NCBI GenBank assembly: GCA_025361335.1 | Contig: JANYAK010000049.1 | Location: 1-48,542, forward strand | Source: Coriobacteriia bacterium | GTDB taxonomy: Bacteria > Actinomycetota > Coriobacteriia > Anaerosomatales > PALSA-660 | DNA length: 48,542 bases | Direction of reading: 5' to 3' | Part shown: piece by piece, positions 33,119 through 41,366 of the stretch | Layout: the number at the start of each line of letters is the position of its first letter | Position numbering within the stretch: the first letter of the stretch is position 1 | Notes under the pieces: generated by a model | The model's database searches: none | What the model saw: only the letters and a program-made list of their open reading frames with translations | What the model was told of the DNA's origin: nothing | Translations under genes and position numbers: made by a program

Positions 33119-33558
33119 GCTCCCCCACCAGCCAGGAACACCATCTGGAATCGCCCTATCTGCACGGCGTCCCCGTTGCGCAGGACCGCGCGGTCCACGC
33201 TGATCCCGTTCACGTACGTGCCGTTGAGGGAGCCGGCGTCCGACACGGACACCTCGGCTCCCGCGACATCGAGGCGTGCGTGCTCGCGAGATACCGTTAT
33301 GTCGTTCAGGAATATCCCGCTGGCCGGGTCCCGCCCTATGGTCAGGGGGGTGCGGTCGATGTAGAAGCGCTCCCCGACCTCGGGACCCTTGCGCACGACG
33401 AGCAGGGGGCCTTCGGACACGTCCACGGATCCAGGGGCCTGCGGACCATTCCCGACGGCTGGGAACGACGCCGTCACTTCAGCCAGCATGACCCCGCACG
33501 ACGGGCATACGGACAGCCCGCTGTCGACCTCGGTTCCGCACTTCGGGCACTTGTCCAT
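33115..33558 (-). CDS. Zinc-ribbon FHA-domain protein (GarA/OdhI-like position)
   Basis: This 147-residue protein has an N-terminal zinc ribbon (CPKC and CPSC, residues 4-21), a linker, then an FHA phosphothreonine-binding domain with TIGRDPASGIFL, VSREHARL and GSLNGTYVNG. In GarA/OdhI the segment before the FHA domain carries Thr-rich phosphorylation motifs; here a zinc ribbon stands in its place. It overlaps the MerR gene by 4 bp. It may relay Ser/Thr kinase signals to metabolism or division; that is inferred from relatives. Confidence 0.85.
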   Translation of the reverse strand: MDKCPKCGTEVDSGLSVCPSCGVMLAEVTASFPAVGNGPQAPGSVDVSEGPLLVVRKGPEVGERFYIDRTPLTIGRDPASGIFLNDITVSREHARLDVAGAEVSVSDAGSLNGTYVNGISVDRAVLRNGDAVQIGRFQMVFLAGGGA

Positions 33559-33606
33559 CCGGGCGCACGCCTCCTTTCGCGACGCCGAAAGGCGCCGCGC
33601 GGCGAT

Positions 33607-33876
33607 TCACTGATCGGAGAAGCCGAACTCCTTCGTGTTGAATGCACTGGCGATCTCGGCCTCGATGGCACCGATGACTTCGGGATTCTCGAGCACGTGG
33701 GCGAGCTTCTCGTCGCTGAGGCGGTTGCGCACATACGGATCGTGCAGGGCATCGGTCAACTTCCGGCCGTTGCGAACCTCACGAACGACGTACTCGACCA
33801 CGCGCTCCTCCACGGCGTCGGTCGCGATCTCCTCGAGGAACTTCTTGATCGATGCGCTCAAGCTGGATTGCGGCAC
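33607..33876 (-). CDS. Small hypothetical helical protein
   Basis: This 89-residue soluble protein is predicted to be mostly helical (SIKKFLEEIATDAVEERVVEYVVREV; DEKLAHVLENPEVIGAIEAEI) and acidic overall. I do not recognise the family. The GTG has GGAGG 4 nt upstream. It lies between the rsiG-like and FHA genes with gaps under 50 bp, so it is probably in the same transcript. Confidence 0.7.
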   Translation of the reverse strand: MPQSSLSASIKKFLEEIATDAVEERVVEYVVREVRNGRKLTDALHDPYVRNRLSDEKLAHVLENPEVIGAIEAEIASAFNTKEFGFSDQ

Positions 33877-33922
33877 TGGTCCTCCTCGCGTGGGATCGGC
33901 CCGAAGGCCGGCGAGCGCCCGG

Positions 33923-34222
33923 TCAGGCGCCCTCTTCGTCCTTCATCTTCTGATGCCCGGGACGCAGGTCGCTGGCGAGTATCGTGATCAGCTTGTCGAT
34001 GTCGGCCCCCGAGATGACGTCGCCGCCGGACTCGCGCTCGTCCTTCAGCCGACGGACAAGCTCCGCACGGAGGATGTCGATCCTCCCATGGAGGACCCGA
34101 CGCCGGTAGCTGATCGCCTCCTCTTCGCGCTTCAACTCGCTCAGCAGCGCGCGAAGGTCCTCGTTGCTCTTGCTCTCGAGGTCCAGAAGCTCCCCGCCCA
34201 GCAGCCCGTCCTGTTCGTCCAT
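33923..34222 (-). CDS. RsiG-like anti-sigma factor (c-di-GMP-binding family)
   Basis: This 99-residue helical protein carries the RsiG signature. In Streptomyces RsiG the c-di-GMP motif is E-X3-S-X2-R-X3-Q-X3-D. Here Glu34, Ser38, Arg41 and Asp49 are in register and only Gln is replaced, by His45; LHGRIDILRAELVRRL follows as in the family. RsiG holds the sigma factor WhiG inactive when armed by c-di-GMP. Single-motif versions act as homodimers. No sigma factor is encoded nearby. The ATG at 34222 has GGAGG 5 nt upstream. Confidence 0.78.
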   Translation of the reverse strand: MDEQDGLLGGELLDLESKSNEDLRALLSELKREEEAISYRRRVLHGRIDILRAELVRRLKDERESGGDVISGADIDKLITILASDLRPGHQKMKDEEGA

Positions 34223-34265
34223 GGGCCCTCCCCCGCCTCGGCCTGCGCCCTCACGTCCTTCCGGC

Positions 34266-34274
34266 ATTGTAGCA
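34266..34274 (-). promoter_or_regulatory. Extended -10 promoter of the rsiG-like gene cluster
   Basis: On the minus strand TGCTACAAT lies 43 bp before the ATG at 34222. It is identical to the element before the VanW gene and probably drives the cluster down to apt. Confidence 0.5.
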
Positions 34275-34324
34275 CCCGCGACTGACACGACGGCCCGACT
34301 CACGCCTCGACGTCGAGTCGAGGG

Positions 34325-35140
34325 TCACCCCGGCGCGGTGAGCCCAGGTGCGCCGCATCGAGGAACGCTCTGGATGCGGTACGCGCCGGATGCGATCGAC
34401 GCCGCCTCACGCTCGGTGCCGGAAAGCTCGCCCGCCTCCAGCGTCACGCCCAGGACCCGGGCGAACGCCCCCGTCACGGCCGCCACCATCTCGCCCACAG
34501 ACGGGCGTCGACCGAGAACGGCCTCGAGGGTCGCGGTGGTCCGGTCGAGATCGACGGCCTGTGCCCCCGCGAGCCGGAAGACCTCGGCTTCCGCTTCCGA
34601 GTCGCGACTCACGATGAAGGAACCGTGCTGCAGCACGGCGTCACCTTTCCAGACCTGTGCGCTGCCGGAGAGCTTCGCCGCCCCCAGCGACAGGTCGGCA
34701 TGCGTGGCGTGCAGGTAGCAAGCCGCCGAGCCCTTCGCACCCCGTTGGCGAGCCGTGATCTCGGCCGGCACTCCCAGGACACGGTATGCCTCCGCCAGCG
34801 CCTCGCTCAGGTATCGGTACGACGCGGTGATGCCCTTGGGCACCCCGTCATCGACGCCGGCGACCACGGAGTAGGTCAGCTCGTCGTCGTGCAGGACCCC
34901 GCGCCCCCCCGTCGGGCGCCGGACGATGTCGAACCCCCTGCCGGCGCAGGCGCCGCGGTCGACCTGCTCGACCGGCTGAAAGCGCCCGAGCGTCACCGTC
35001 GGGACCTCCCAGCCGTACAGCCGCAGAGTCGGCAACGATCGACGCGCCCCGACAGCGCCAAGGACGGCCGAATCGACGGCCATGTTCTCGGCGCCCTCGA
35101 CGCGTCCATCGAGCAGGAGCCGCCAGATGGGGTCCGACAC
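34325..35140 (-). CDS. Lipoate/octanoate protein transferase (LipM-like)
   Basis: This 271-residue protein belongs to the biotin/lipoate ligase fold, with RRPTGGRGVLHDDELTYSVV (74-93) and the lysine region AAKLSGSAQVWK (Lys156). Cys141 (AACYLHATHADL) sits where LipM and LipL keep their acyl-carrying cysteine, so it is more likely an octanoyltransferase than an ATP-dependent LplA ligase. It follows gcvPB by 8 bp and would modify GcvH, whose lipoyl lysine the glycine cleavage system needs. LipA would have to be encoded elsewhere. Confidence 0.85.
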   Translation of the reverse strand: MSDPIWRLLLDGRVEGAENMAVDSAVLGAVGARRSLPTLRLYGWEVPTVTLGRFQPVEQVDRGACAGRGFDIVRRPTGGRGVLHDDELTYSVVAGVDDGVPKGITASYRYLSEALAEAYRVLGVPAEITARQRGAKGSAACYLHATHADLSLGAAKLSGSAQVWKGDAVLQHGSFIVSRDSEAEAEVFRLAGAQAVDLDRTTATLEAVLGRRPSVGEMVAAVTGAFARVLGVTLEAGELSGTEREAASIASGAYRIQSVPRCGAPGLTAPG

Positions 35141-35148
35141 GGTCGCGC

Positions 35149-36642
35149 CTACGTGCGCGGGCGCCAGCGCAAGTCGGGCTGCTTGACCGCCCGGACCTCG
35201 TCGAGCCGACGGACCGGGGTCGTGTAGGGGGCGCCGTGAAGGAGATCGGGGGTCGCGGCCGCTTCAGCGGCCACTGAGAGCATCGCCTCGGCGAACCGAT
35301 CCAAGTCGGCCAGGCTCTCCGTCTCGGTGGGCTCGATCATGATGGCCTCGTCAACGATCAGCGGGAAGTAGATCGTTGGGGGATGCACTCCGTGGTCGAG
35401 CAGCCGTTTGGCGATATCCAGCGTGCGCACGCCGAAGTCCCTGCGCTGCCGGGCGCCTGAGAGGACGAACTCGTGCATGCACGGCCGGTCGTACGGAACG
35501 TCGTACGCATCCCTCAACCTCGACTTGAGGTAGTTCGCCGACAGCACGGCCTGCTCGCTGGCCTCCCTCAACCCCGCCCCGCCGAGGGCCAGGATGTACG
35601 CGTACGCGCGGACCATCACGCCGAAGTTGCCGTGCGAGCCACGCACACGCCCGATCGAGTGCTCGGGCCACTCGAGTGCGAAGACGTCGCCGTCGCGAAC
35701 GGGCACGGGTCCTGGGAGATAGGCCGCGAGAGCCTCCGTCACGCACACCGGACCAGCGCCCGGCCCCCCACCCCCGTGCGGTGTGCTGAAGGTCTTGTGG
35801 AGATTGATGTGCATCGCATCGAAGCCCATGTCGCCGGGTCGCGCCTTGCCCATGATCGCGTTCAGGTTCGCGCCGTCGCAGTACGCGAGTGCGCCGACCG
35901 CATGGACCGCGGACGTGATCTCCGTGATGTTGGGATCGAAGAGCCCAAGGGTGTTCGGGTTGGTGAGCATGAGCGCCGCGACATCCGTGTCGAGCGCGGC
36001 GCGGAGCGCGTCCATGTCGACACCCCCCGAGGCGTCGCTCGCGATCGTCGTGACCTCGTAGCCGCACATCGACACCGTCGCGGGATTCGTCCCGTGGGCC
36101 GCGTCCGGGATGATCACGCGGGTCCGGGGATCGCCGTTCGCCGTATGGAATGCGCGGAACACCATGATGGCCGTGAGCTCCCCGTGCGCCCCGGCGGCGG
36201 GCTGGAGCGTCACGGCCGGTAGCCCGGACACCTCCGCCAGTGCGTCGGCCAGGCCCGCCATCAGCGCCAGCGCGCCCTGGGAGGTCGAGACCGGCTGGCT
36301 CGGGTGCATCCCCGCGAACCCATCCAGTCGGACCGCGTCTTCGTTCAGCCTCGGGTTGTACTTCATGGTGCAGGAACCGAGGGGGTACATCCCCGTGTCC
36401 ACCCCGAAGTTCATGGAGGCCAGGTGCGCGTAGTGTCGCGCGATCTCGACCTCGGTCACATGAGGTAGAGCGAGGGCCGTCTGTCGCACCCGACCGCCCA
36501 ACATCTCCTCCATCGAGGCGGACGGCACGTCGAGTGCGGGCACCTCGACACAGCGCGATTCGAGCGAGCCCGTCTCGAAGATGAGCTGGCGGGGGCCTCG
36601 CGCAGGCGCGATCGAGGGAGTGTGCGCGAGCTGCTCGGTCAC
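35149..36642 (-). CDS. gcvPB: Glycine dehydrogenase (decarboxylating) subunit 2
   Basis: This is the PLP-binding half of the split P-protein, 497 residues. It decarboxylates glycine and passes the aminomethyl group to lipoyl-GcvH. PLP lysine Lys283 lies in INLHKTFSTPHGGGGPG; YPLGSCTMKYNP and AAHGTNPATV are also conserved. The GTG start overlaps gcvPA by 4 bp. Confidence 0.97.
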   Translation of the reverse strand: MTEQLAHTPSIAPARGPRQLIFETGSLESRCVEVPALDVPSASMEEMLGGRVRQTALALPHVTEVEIARHYAHLASMNFGVDTGMYPLGSCTMKYNPRLNEDAVRLDGFAGMHPSQPVSTSQGALALMAGLADALAEVSGLPAVTLQPAAGAHGELTAIMVFRAFHTANGDPRTRVIIPDAAHGTNPATVSMCGYEVTTIASDASGGVDMDALRAALDTDVAALMLTNPNTLGLFDPNITEITSAVHAVGALAYCDGANLNAIMGKARPGDMGFDAMHINLHKTFSTPHGGGGPGAGPVCVTEALAAYLPGPVPVRDGDVFALEWPEHSIGRVRGSHGNFGVMVRAYAYILALGGAGLREASEQAVLSANYLKSRLRDAYDVPYDRPCMHEFVLSGARQRRDFGVRTLDIAKRLLDHGVHPPTIYFPLIVDEAIMIEPTETESLADLDRFAEAMLSVAAEAAATPDLLHGAPYTTPVRRLDEVRAVKQPDLRWRPRT

Positions 36643-38006
36643 AGGGACGCCACCTCCTGGACGAACGCGTCCATCTCGGCGCGGGTGCGCTTCTCAGTCA
36701 CGGCGAAGACCAGCAGATCGTCGGTCCTGTCGATGTCGGGAAGGTCGGACGGCTCGAATCCGGAGATGTCGGCGGCCCGGACCCCCGCGAGGTAGCCCGC
36801 CCCGAGGAGCGACCCTTGGAGCTTCGTCGCGTGGATCTTGCTCACCAATGCGAACTCGTGGGCGAAGGGCGTGTCCCACGGGGCCTCGAACCGACCCGTC
36901 GCGAGGAGACGCTCGCGCAGGTAGTGGGCCTTGGCTACGCAGGCGCGGCCGACTCCCTCGAGTCCCGCGACCCCGGTCGCCGACAGGTACACCGACGCGG
37001 CGAGCGCATTGAGCGCATGGTTCGAGCAGATGTTCGACGTCGCCTTCTCGCGTCGGATGTGCTGCTCGCGAGTCTGCATCGTCAGCACGAACGCGGGAGT
37101 GCCGTCCGCGTCCACCGTACGGCCCACGATGCGGCCGGGCATCTGTCGCAGGTGCATGTCGCGAGCGGCGAACAGCCCGATCCCGGGCCCCCCGAACGAC
37201 ATCGGGTTGCCCAGCGGCTGGCCTTCCGCGACGACGATGTCGGCGCCGTGCACCGACGGTGGCTCCAGCACCGCCGACAGCGCTGGAGCGATCGCCACGA
37301 TCGCCAGCGCGCCGACGGCACGCGCGGCCGCGCACATCGACGCCAGATCCTCGAGCGTGCCGTAGAACGTGGGCGATGCGAGCATCAGCGCCGCCACGGA
37401 GTCGTCCAGAACGGCCGTCAAGGCGGAGGCATCGGTCACACCCGCGGCGGTCGGGACGGTCACGACCTCGAGCACTCCCGCCGCGGCGTACGTCGCGAGG
37501 ACCTGCCTCCACTCGGGATGCACGGCGGCCGAGACCACGACCCGATGCCTCCGGGTGACACGAGCGGCCATGAGCCCCGCCTCGACGAACGCTGTGGCTC
37601 CGTCGTACATCGAGGCGTTGGCCACGTCCATCCCCGTGAGCTCGCAGACCATGGTCTGGAACTCATAGATGCTCTGCAGAGTCCCTTGGCTCACTTCCGG
37701 CTGGTATGGGGTGTATGCCGTGAAGAACTCGGGCTTGCGCAGGATGTGGTCGACCACGGCCGGGATGTAGTGGTCGTAGCATCCCGCGCCGGCGAACGAG
37801 ACGAGCGATGTCGCGGCGACGTTGGCCCCCGCGAGCCCCCGCATGCGGGCGTCGACCTCCATCTCGGACAGCCCGTCCGGCAGATCGAGCCCCCCATGCA
37901 GTCGCACGCTATCCGGTATGGAGTCGAAGAGACTCTCGACGTTGGGGCAGCCGACAGCACGAAGCATCGACTCGCGATCCTCGCAAGAGACAGGGATGAA
38001 CCGCAT
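36639..38006 (-). CDS. gcvPA: Glycine dehydrogenase (decarboxylating) subunit 1
   Basis: This is the N-terminal-type half of the split P-protein, 455 residues, which forms an alpha2-beta2 complex with GcvPB. Conserved segments include FAGAGCYDHYIPAVVDHI, AYTPYQPEVSQGTLQ, YDGATAFVEAGLMA and EGQPLGNPMSFGGPGIG. It lacks a PLP lysine, as expected for this subunit. It starts 8 bp after the gcvH stop. Split P-proteins are typical of anaerobes and Firmicutes-like lineages. Confidence 0.97.
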   Translation of the reverse strand: MRFIPVSCEDRESMLRAVGCPNVESLFDSIPDSVRLHGGLDLPDGLSEMEVDARMRGLAGANVAATSLVSFAGAGCYDHYIPAVVDHILRKPEFFTAYTPYQPEVSQGTLQSIYEFQTMVCELTGMDVANASMYDGATAFVEAGLMAARVTRRHRVVVSAAVHPEWRQVLATYAAAGVLEVVTVPTAAGVTDASALTAVLDDSVAALMLASPTFYGTLEDLASMCAAARAVGALAIVAIAPALSAVLEPPSVHGADIVVAEGQPLGNPMSFGGPGIGLFAARDMHLRQMPGRIVGRTVDADGTPAFVLTMQTREQHIRREKATSNICSNHALNALAASVYLSATGVAGLEGVGRACVAKAHYLRERLLATGRFEAPWDTPFAHEFALVSKIHATKLQGSLLGAGYLAGVRAADISGFEPSDLPDIDRTDDLLVFAVTEKRTRAEMDAFVQEVASL

Positions 38007-38014
38007 GGATTCTG

Positions 38015-38398
38015 TCAGGCCTCGCTCGCGATGAAGGCCTCGTACTCCTCCGCGGACATGAGACCGTCGAGCTCGAGCGGGTCGGACAGCTGGACCTCGA
38101 TCATCCAGCCGGCGCCGTATGCGTCGTCGTTGATCGTCTCGGGCGCGCCGTCGAGGGCGTCGTTGACCTTGACGACCTCGCCGGAGACCGGCGAGTACAG
38201 ATCGGACACCGACTTCACCGACTCGACCTCGCCGAACGTGTCGCCCGCGGTGACGGTGTCGCCGACGGCCGGCAGATCGACGAAGACGACCTCACCCAGA
38301 TGGTCCTGCGCGTAGTCCGAGATCCCGACGGTGACGACGTCGCCGTCGATCCGGACCCACTCGTGCTCGGTGTCGTACTTGAGGTCTGCCGGGTACAT
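38015..38398 (-). CDS. gcvH: Glycine cleavage system H protein
   Basis: This 127-residue carrier holds the lipoyl group on Lys62 (VESVKSVSDLYSP) and shuttles the aminomethyl and dihydrolipoyl intermediates between GcvP, GcvT and the L protein. YDTEHEWVRIDGD and GISDYAQDHLGEVVFVDLP are standard. GGAAGGA lies 6 nt before the ATG. No L-protein gene is present in the window. Confidence 0.97.
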   Translation of the reverse strand: MYPADLKYDTEHEWVRIDGDVVTVGISDYAQDHLGEVVFVDLPAVGDTVTAGDTFGEVESVKSVSDLYSPVSGEVVKVNDALDGAPETINDDAYGAGWMIEVQLSDPLELDGLMSAEEYEAFIASEA

Positions 38399-38461
38399 CG
38401 CGATTCCTTCCAGTCGGGTTCACGCGCCGTGCGGGCCATCTCGAAACGCGTGCAGCATGTC

Positions 38462-39589
38462 CTACTTCGGTGACAGTGACGTGCCGGTCACGAACGGCAT
38501 CTTGACGACTTCCGCGTCGACGGTCCTTCGCCGGATGGCGACTTGCAGACTCGTTCCCGTCGCCGCGAGCTCGACCGGGACGTACGCCGTCGCGATCCCA
38601 TGCTCGAGCGTCGGGGAGAACGTGCCGCTTGCCACCGTACCCACCTGTGCCCCGTCGTGCAAGACGGGGAAGCCATGACGCGGGACGCCGTCGGCCACGG
38701 CGAGCCCCACGAGCTTGCGCGTGGGCCCGTCCGCTTTCACGCGGGCTATCCGGTCGCGGCCGACGAAGTCGCCCTTGGCCAGCGACAGCGTCCAGCCGAG
38801 CCCGGCGGAGATCGGATCGGTCGTCCTGTCGATGTCGTTGCCATACAGCGCGTAGCCCATCTCGAGCCGCAGCGTGTCGCGAGCGCCGAGTCCGCACGGC
38901 GTGACCTCGCCGAACGACAGCAACAGGCGCCAGACGGCGACGGCATGTGAGACGTGGCACAGGATCTCGACCCCATCCTCACCCGTGTAGCCCGTGCGGG
39001 CGAGAAGGACCGGCACCTGCTCGTCGAGTCGCGCTTCCCCGATATGGAACCGCGCGGGAGGCTCTCCGCCCGCGAGTTCCGTGATGATTCTGATCGCCTC
39101 GGGCCCCTGGAGAGCGATGAGCGCCGTCTTGTCGGACTCGTCGACGAACTCCACCGTCTCGGGCAGGTGCGTGCGGATCCACGCGGCATCCTCGTCCCGG
39201 TTGGACGCGTTCGCGATGACCAGGTATTCGATGTCGCCGGTGTGGTAGACGATGAGGTCGTCGATGACGCCGCCGTCGGGAGCGCACATGAGCGTGTAGA
39301 CCGCCGTGCCCAGCTCGTCGATCTTGTGCAGGTCGTTGGTGACTATGCGCTGGAGGGCATCGAAGGCGTCGAACCCGAACACCCGGAACTCGGCCATGTG
39401 GCAGATGTCGAAGATCCCCGCGCGTGTCCTGACGGCGCGATGCTCGTCGATGATCCCGGCGTACTGCACCGGCATCTCGAACCCGGCGAACGGGACCATG
39501 CGCGCCCCGAGAGCGACGTGCTCTTCATACAGCGGCGTCCTCAGAAGCGGTGCGCCCGGCTCGGCGGCGGTGCCATGATCGTCGGTCAT
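38462..39589 (-). CDS. gcvT: Aminomethyltransferase (glycine cleavage T protein)
   Basis: GcvT transfers the methylene group to tetrahydrofolate and releases ammonia. The 375-residue protein has LRTPLYEEHVALGARMVPFAG, QYAGIIDEHRAVR, RTGYTGEDGVEI and GARDTLRLEMGY, all typical. The ATG at 39589 has GAGGGA about 6 nt upstream. It is the first gcv gene and follows the dacA-like gene by only 28 bp, so the operon may be read from the dacA promoter. No glycine riboswitch fits in that gap. Confidence 0.96.
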   Translation of the reverse strand: MTDDHGTAAEPGAPLLRTPLYEEHVALGARMVPFAGFEMPVQYAGIIDEHRAVRTRAGIFDICHMAEFRVFGFDAFDALQRIVTNDLHKIDELGTAVYTLMCAPDGGVIDDLIVYHTGDIEYLVIANASNRDEDAAWIRTHLPETVEFVDESDKTALIALQGPEAIRIITELAGGEPPARFHIGEARLDEQVPVLLARTGYTGEDGVEILCHVSHAVAVWRLLLSFGEVTPCGLGARDTLRLEMGYALYGNDIDRTTDPISAGLGWTLSLAKGDFVGRDRIARVKADGPTRKLVGLAVADGVPRHGFPVLHDGAQVGTVASGTFSPTLEHGIATAYVPVELAATGTSLQVAIRRRTVDAEVVKMPFVTGTSLSPK

Positions 39590-39617
39590 GCGTTTCCCTC
39601 TCCGTTCCACGGTCGAT

Positions 39618-40880
39618 TCACGAACCGACGATACCCCTCCAGAGCCGTATGAAGAAGAAGCCTATCCGCTGCCCCACCGTGGGAGCCGGCACTTCCCTGG
39701 TTGCGACAAGTGGCACCTGCGCGAGCAGCCGGTCCCCTTGGTAGACGGTCATCGTCCCGAGGCGCTGCCCGCGCGTGACGGGTGCGACGACCTCAGGCTG
39801 CAGCACGATGCGCCGCTTCACGGGGCCCGCGAGGTCGAACACGGCGACCCGGGTCGACTCGGCCGCCTGCGTCGGGACGGTCCGCTCGACGTAGTCCGAA
39901 ACCCGCACGTTCCCCGAAGGTTCGCCGGCAACGGACACGCGGGTCGGCTTGTAGTGGCTGAAGCCCCAATCCAGCAGACGAGTCGCCTGCCCGACCCGCC
40001 CCTCTTCGCTTGAAGCGCCCATGACGGTCGCCACGAGCTCGACGCCCTCGCGTCGGGCGGCGGTCACGATGCAGTACCCCGCCTCCTTCGTGTAGCCCGT
40101 CTTGATGCCCTCGTCCCCGTTGTAGTGCCGAAGCATGAGGTTGGTGTTGGTCAGCTGGTGGGTGTACTTGCGTGTCACGATGCGCATGCTCTGGACCCCG
40201 ACGATGGAGCGGAACTCCGGGATCCGCATGGCGTAGCGCGCCAGGGCGGTGAGGTCGGCGGCCGACGTGTAGTGACCGGGCACGTCCAGTCCGTGAGGGT
40301 TGAGGTAGTGCGTGTCGACCATGTCCAAGGTCGCGGCCTTGGCGTTCATCATCCGCACGAAGCCTTCGACCGAACCGCCGACGTGCGCAGCCAAGGTCAT
40401 CGCGGCGTCGTTCCCCGACTGGATGAGGAGTCCCTCGAGCAGCTCACGCACCGTCAATTCTTCCCCGGTGTGCAGACCCATCTCCGACTCGCCGACCTTC
40501 ACGTCCGCCGCCGTGGCCACGACGACGTCGTCGAGCCCAGCGTTCTCCAGCACCACCACCGCGGTCATGATCTTGGTCGTGGAAGCCATCGCGCGATGCG
40601 CGCCCGGGTCCCGGGCCCACAGCTCGCGTCCGTCCATCGTCGTCAGCTCGCCCGAGGGGATGTACAGGTCGGGGGCGAGCGCACGCGCGGAGACGCGCGA
40701 ACCCACCCGCGCCCCGCCCACCAAGTCACCGTCCAGGACGGCCGCCCGCGTCGCGGACGCGCCGGCGAGCGAGAGCGCCCAGGCGACGAGGGCGACGATC
40801 GATGCTCTGGCGAGGAGTCGCGCGGCGGGCCTCAAGGGGAATGGGCTCCAGACGTGCTCGAGGGGCGTGTCGGCGAACAC
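39618..40880 (-). CDS. D-alanyl-D-alanine carboxypeptidase (DacA/PBP5 type)
   Basis: This secreted, membrane-attached penicillin-binding protein trims the terminal D-Ala from peptidoglycan. The SxxK motif is MASTTKIM, the SxN motif is QSGNDAA and the KTG motif is GIKTGYT. A PBP5-like C-terminal domain and a C-terminal amphipathic stretch (IGFFFIRLWRGIVGS) follow. The start is uncertain: GTG 40880 lies about 20 nt after a TAGAAT -10; TTG 40835 would give a compact signal peptide (RPAARLLARASIVALVAWAL); ATG 40916 lies upstream of that -10 and is unlikely. Confidence 0.88.
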   Translation of the reverse strand: MFADTPLEHVWSPFPLRPAARLLARASIVALVAWALSLAGASATRAAVLDGDLVGGARVGSRVSARALAPDLYIPSGELTTMDGRELWARDPGAHRAMASTTKIMTAVVVLENAGLDDVVVATAADVKVGESEMGLHTGEELTVRELLEGLLIQSGNDAAMTLAAHVGGSVEGFVRMMNAKAATLDMVDTHYLNPHGLDVPGHYTSAADLTALARYAMRIPEFRSIVGVQSMRIVTRKYTHQLTNTNLMLRHYNGDEGIKTGYTKEAGYCIVTAARREGVELVATVMGASSEEGRVGQATRLLDWGFSHYKPTRVSVAGEPSGNVRVSDYVERTVPTQAAESTRVAVFDLAGPVKRRIVLQPEVVAPVTRGQRLGTMTVYQGDRLLAQVPLVATREVPAPTVGQRIGFFFIRLWRGIVGS

Positions 40881-40899
40881 ACGGGGAGGGACTGCCTGT

Positions 40900-40905
40900 A
40901 TTCTA
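40900..40905 (-). promoter_or_regulatory. Candidate -10 of the dacA-gcv transcript
   Basis: On the minus strand TAGAAT lies about 20 nt before GTG 40880. It is back-to-back with the plus-strand pilin promoter at 40910-40939. No clear -35 is visible. Confidence 0.4.
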
Positions 40906-40909
40906 CGGC

Positions 40910-40939
40910 ATGACATCCCAGGGCGGCGCTGCCTATACT
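40910..40939 (+). promoter_or_regulatory. Promoter of the pilin-like gene
   Basis: ATGACA (40910-40915, one mismatch to TTGACA) and TATACT (40934-40939) are 18 bp apart. The start codon lies 33 bp past the -10 behind a GGAGGAGG site. Confidence 0.6.
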
Positions 40940-40971
40940 TTGACGAACGGCACGCATACGGAGGAGGCCAC

Positions 40972-41316
40972 GTGGCATTCCCTCGGCACGGACGGGATCG
41001 CGGATTCTCTCTCGTCGAACTCGTGACGATCATCGCCATACTCGGCATCCTCGTCATGACCGCGATGGCCAGCTACGTCCTTACCGGCGAACGCTCGCGC
41101 GCGCTGGCGTGCCGGGGGAACCAACGCGTCGTCGAAGACGGAGTCGCACAGTACCAGGCCGCCCATGACGGAGCGCTCCCGGGCAGTCTCGCCCCGATAG
41201 CGCTGTACGTGAAGTGGTCCGGTGAGGCGTTCGCGACCTGCCTCAGCGCGCCCTATCCAGCATTCGAGTACGACAGAACGACCGGCGACGTGAGCTGTCC
41301 GATCCACCCGAGGTAG
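40972..41316 (+). CDS. Type IV pilin-like / pseudopilin protein
   Basis: This 114-residue protein has a class III (prepilin) signal: a short basic leader, then G-FSLVELVTIIAILGILVM with Glu at +5 of the predicted mature N-terminus after the prepilin peptidase site RG/FSLVE. The hydrophobic helix would anchor or polymerise it. The remaining ~75 residues form a small globular domain with three cysteines (ALACRG, ATCLSA, VSCPIHP). The GTG has GGAGGAGG 4 nt upstream. No other pilus genes are in the window. A membrane GGDEF-like protein follows 50 bp downstream. Confidence 0.85.
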   Translation: MAFPRHGRDRGFSLVELVTIIAILGILVMTAMASYVLTGERSRALACRGNQRVVEDGVAQYQAAHDGALPGSLAPIALYVKWSGEAFATCLSAPYPAFEYDRTTGDVSCPIHPR

Positions 41317-41366
41317 CCGGCCGCGGACAAGAGCGATCGGCGGGAACGCAATCGAGGAGGGAACGC

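Noticed and set aside
39590-39617. Possible glycine riboswitch upstream of gcvT
   Set aside because: The gap is only 28 bp and no aptamer features are present.
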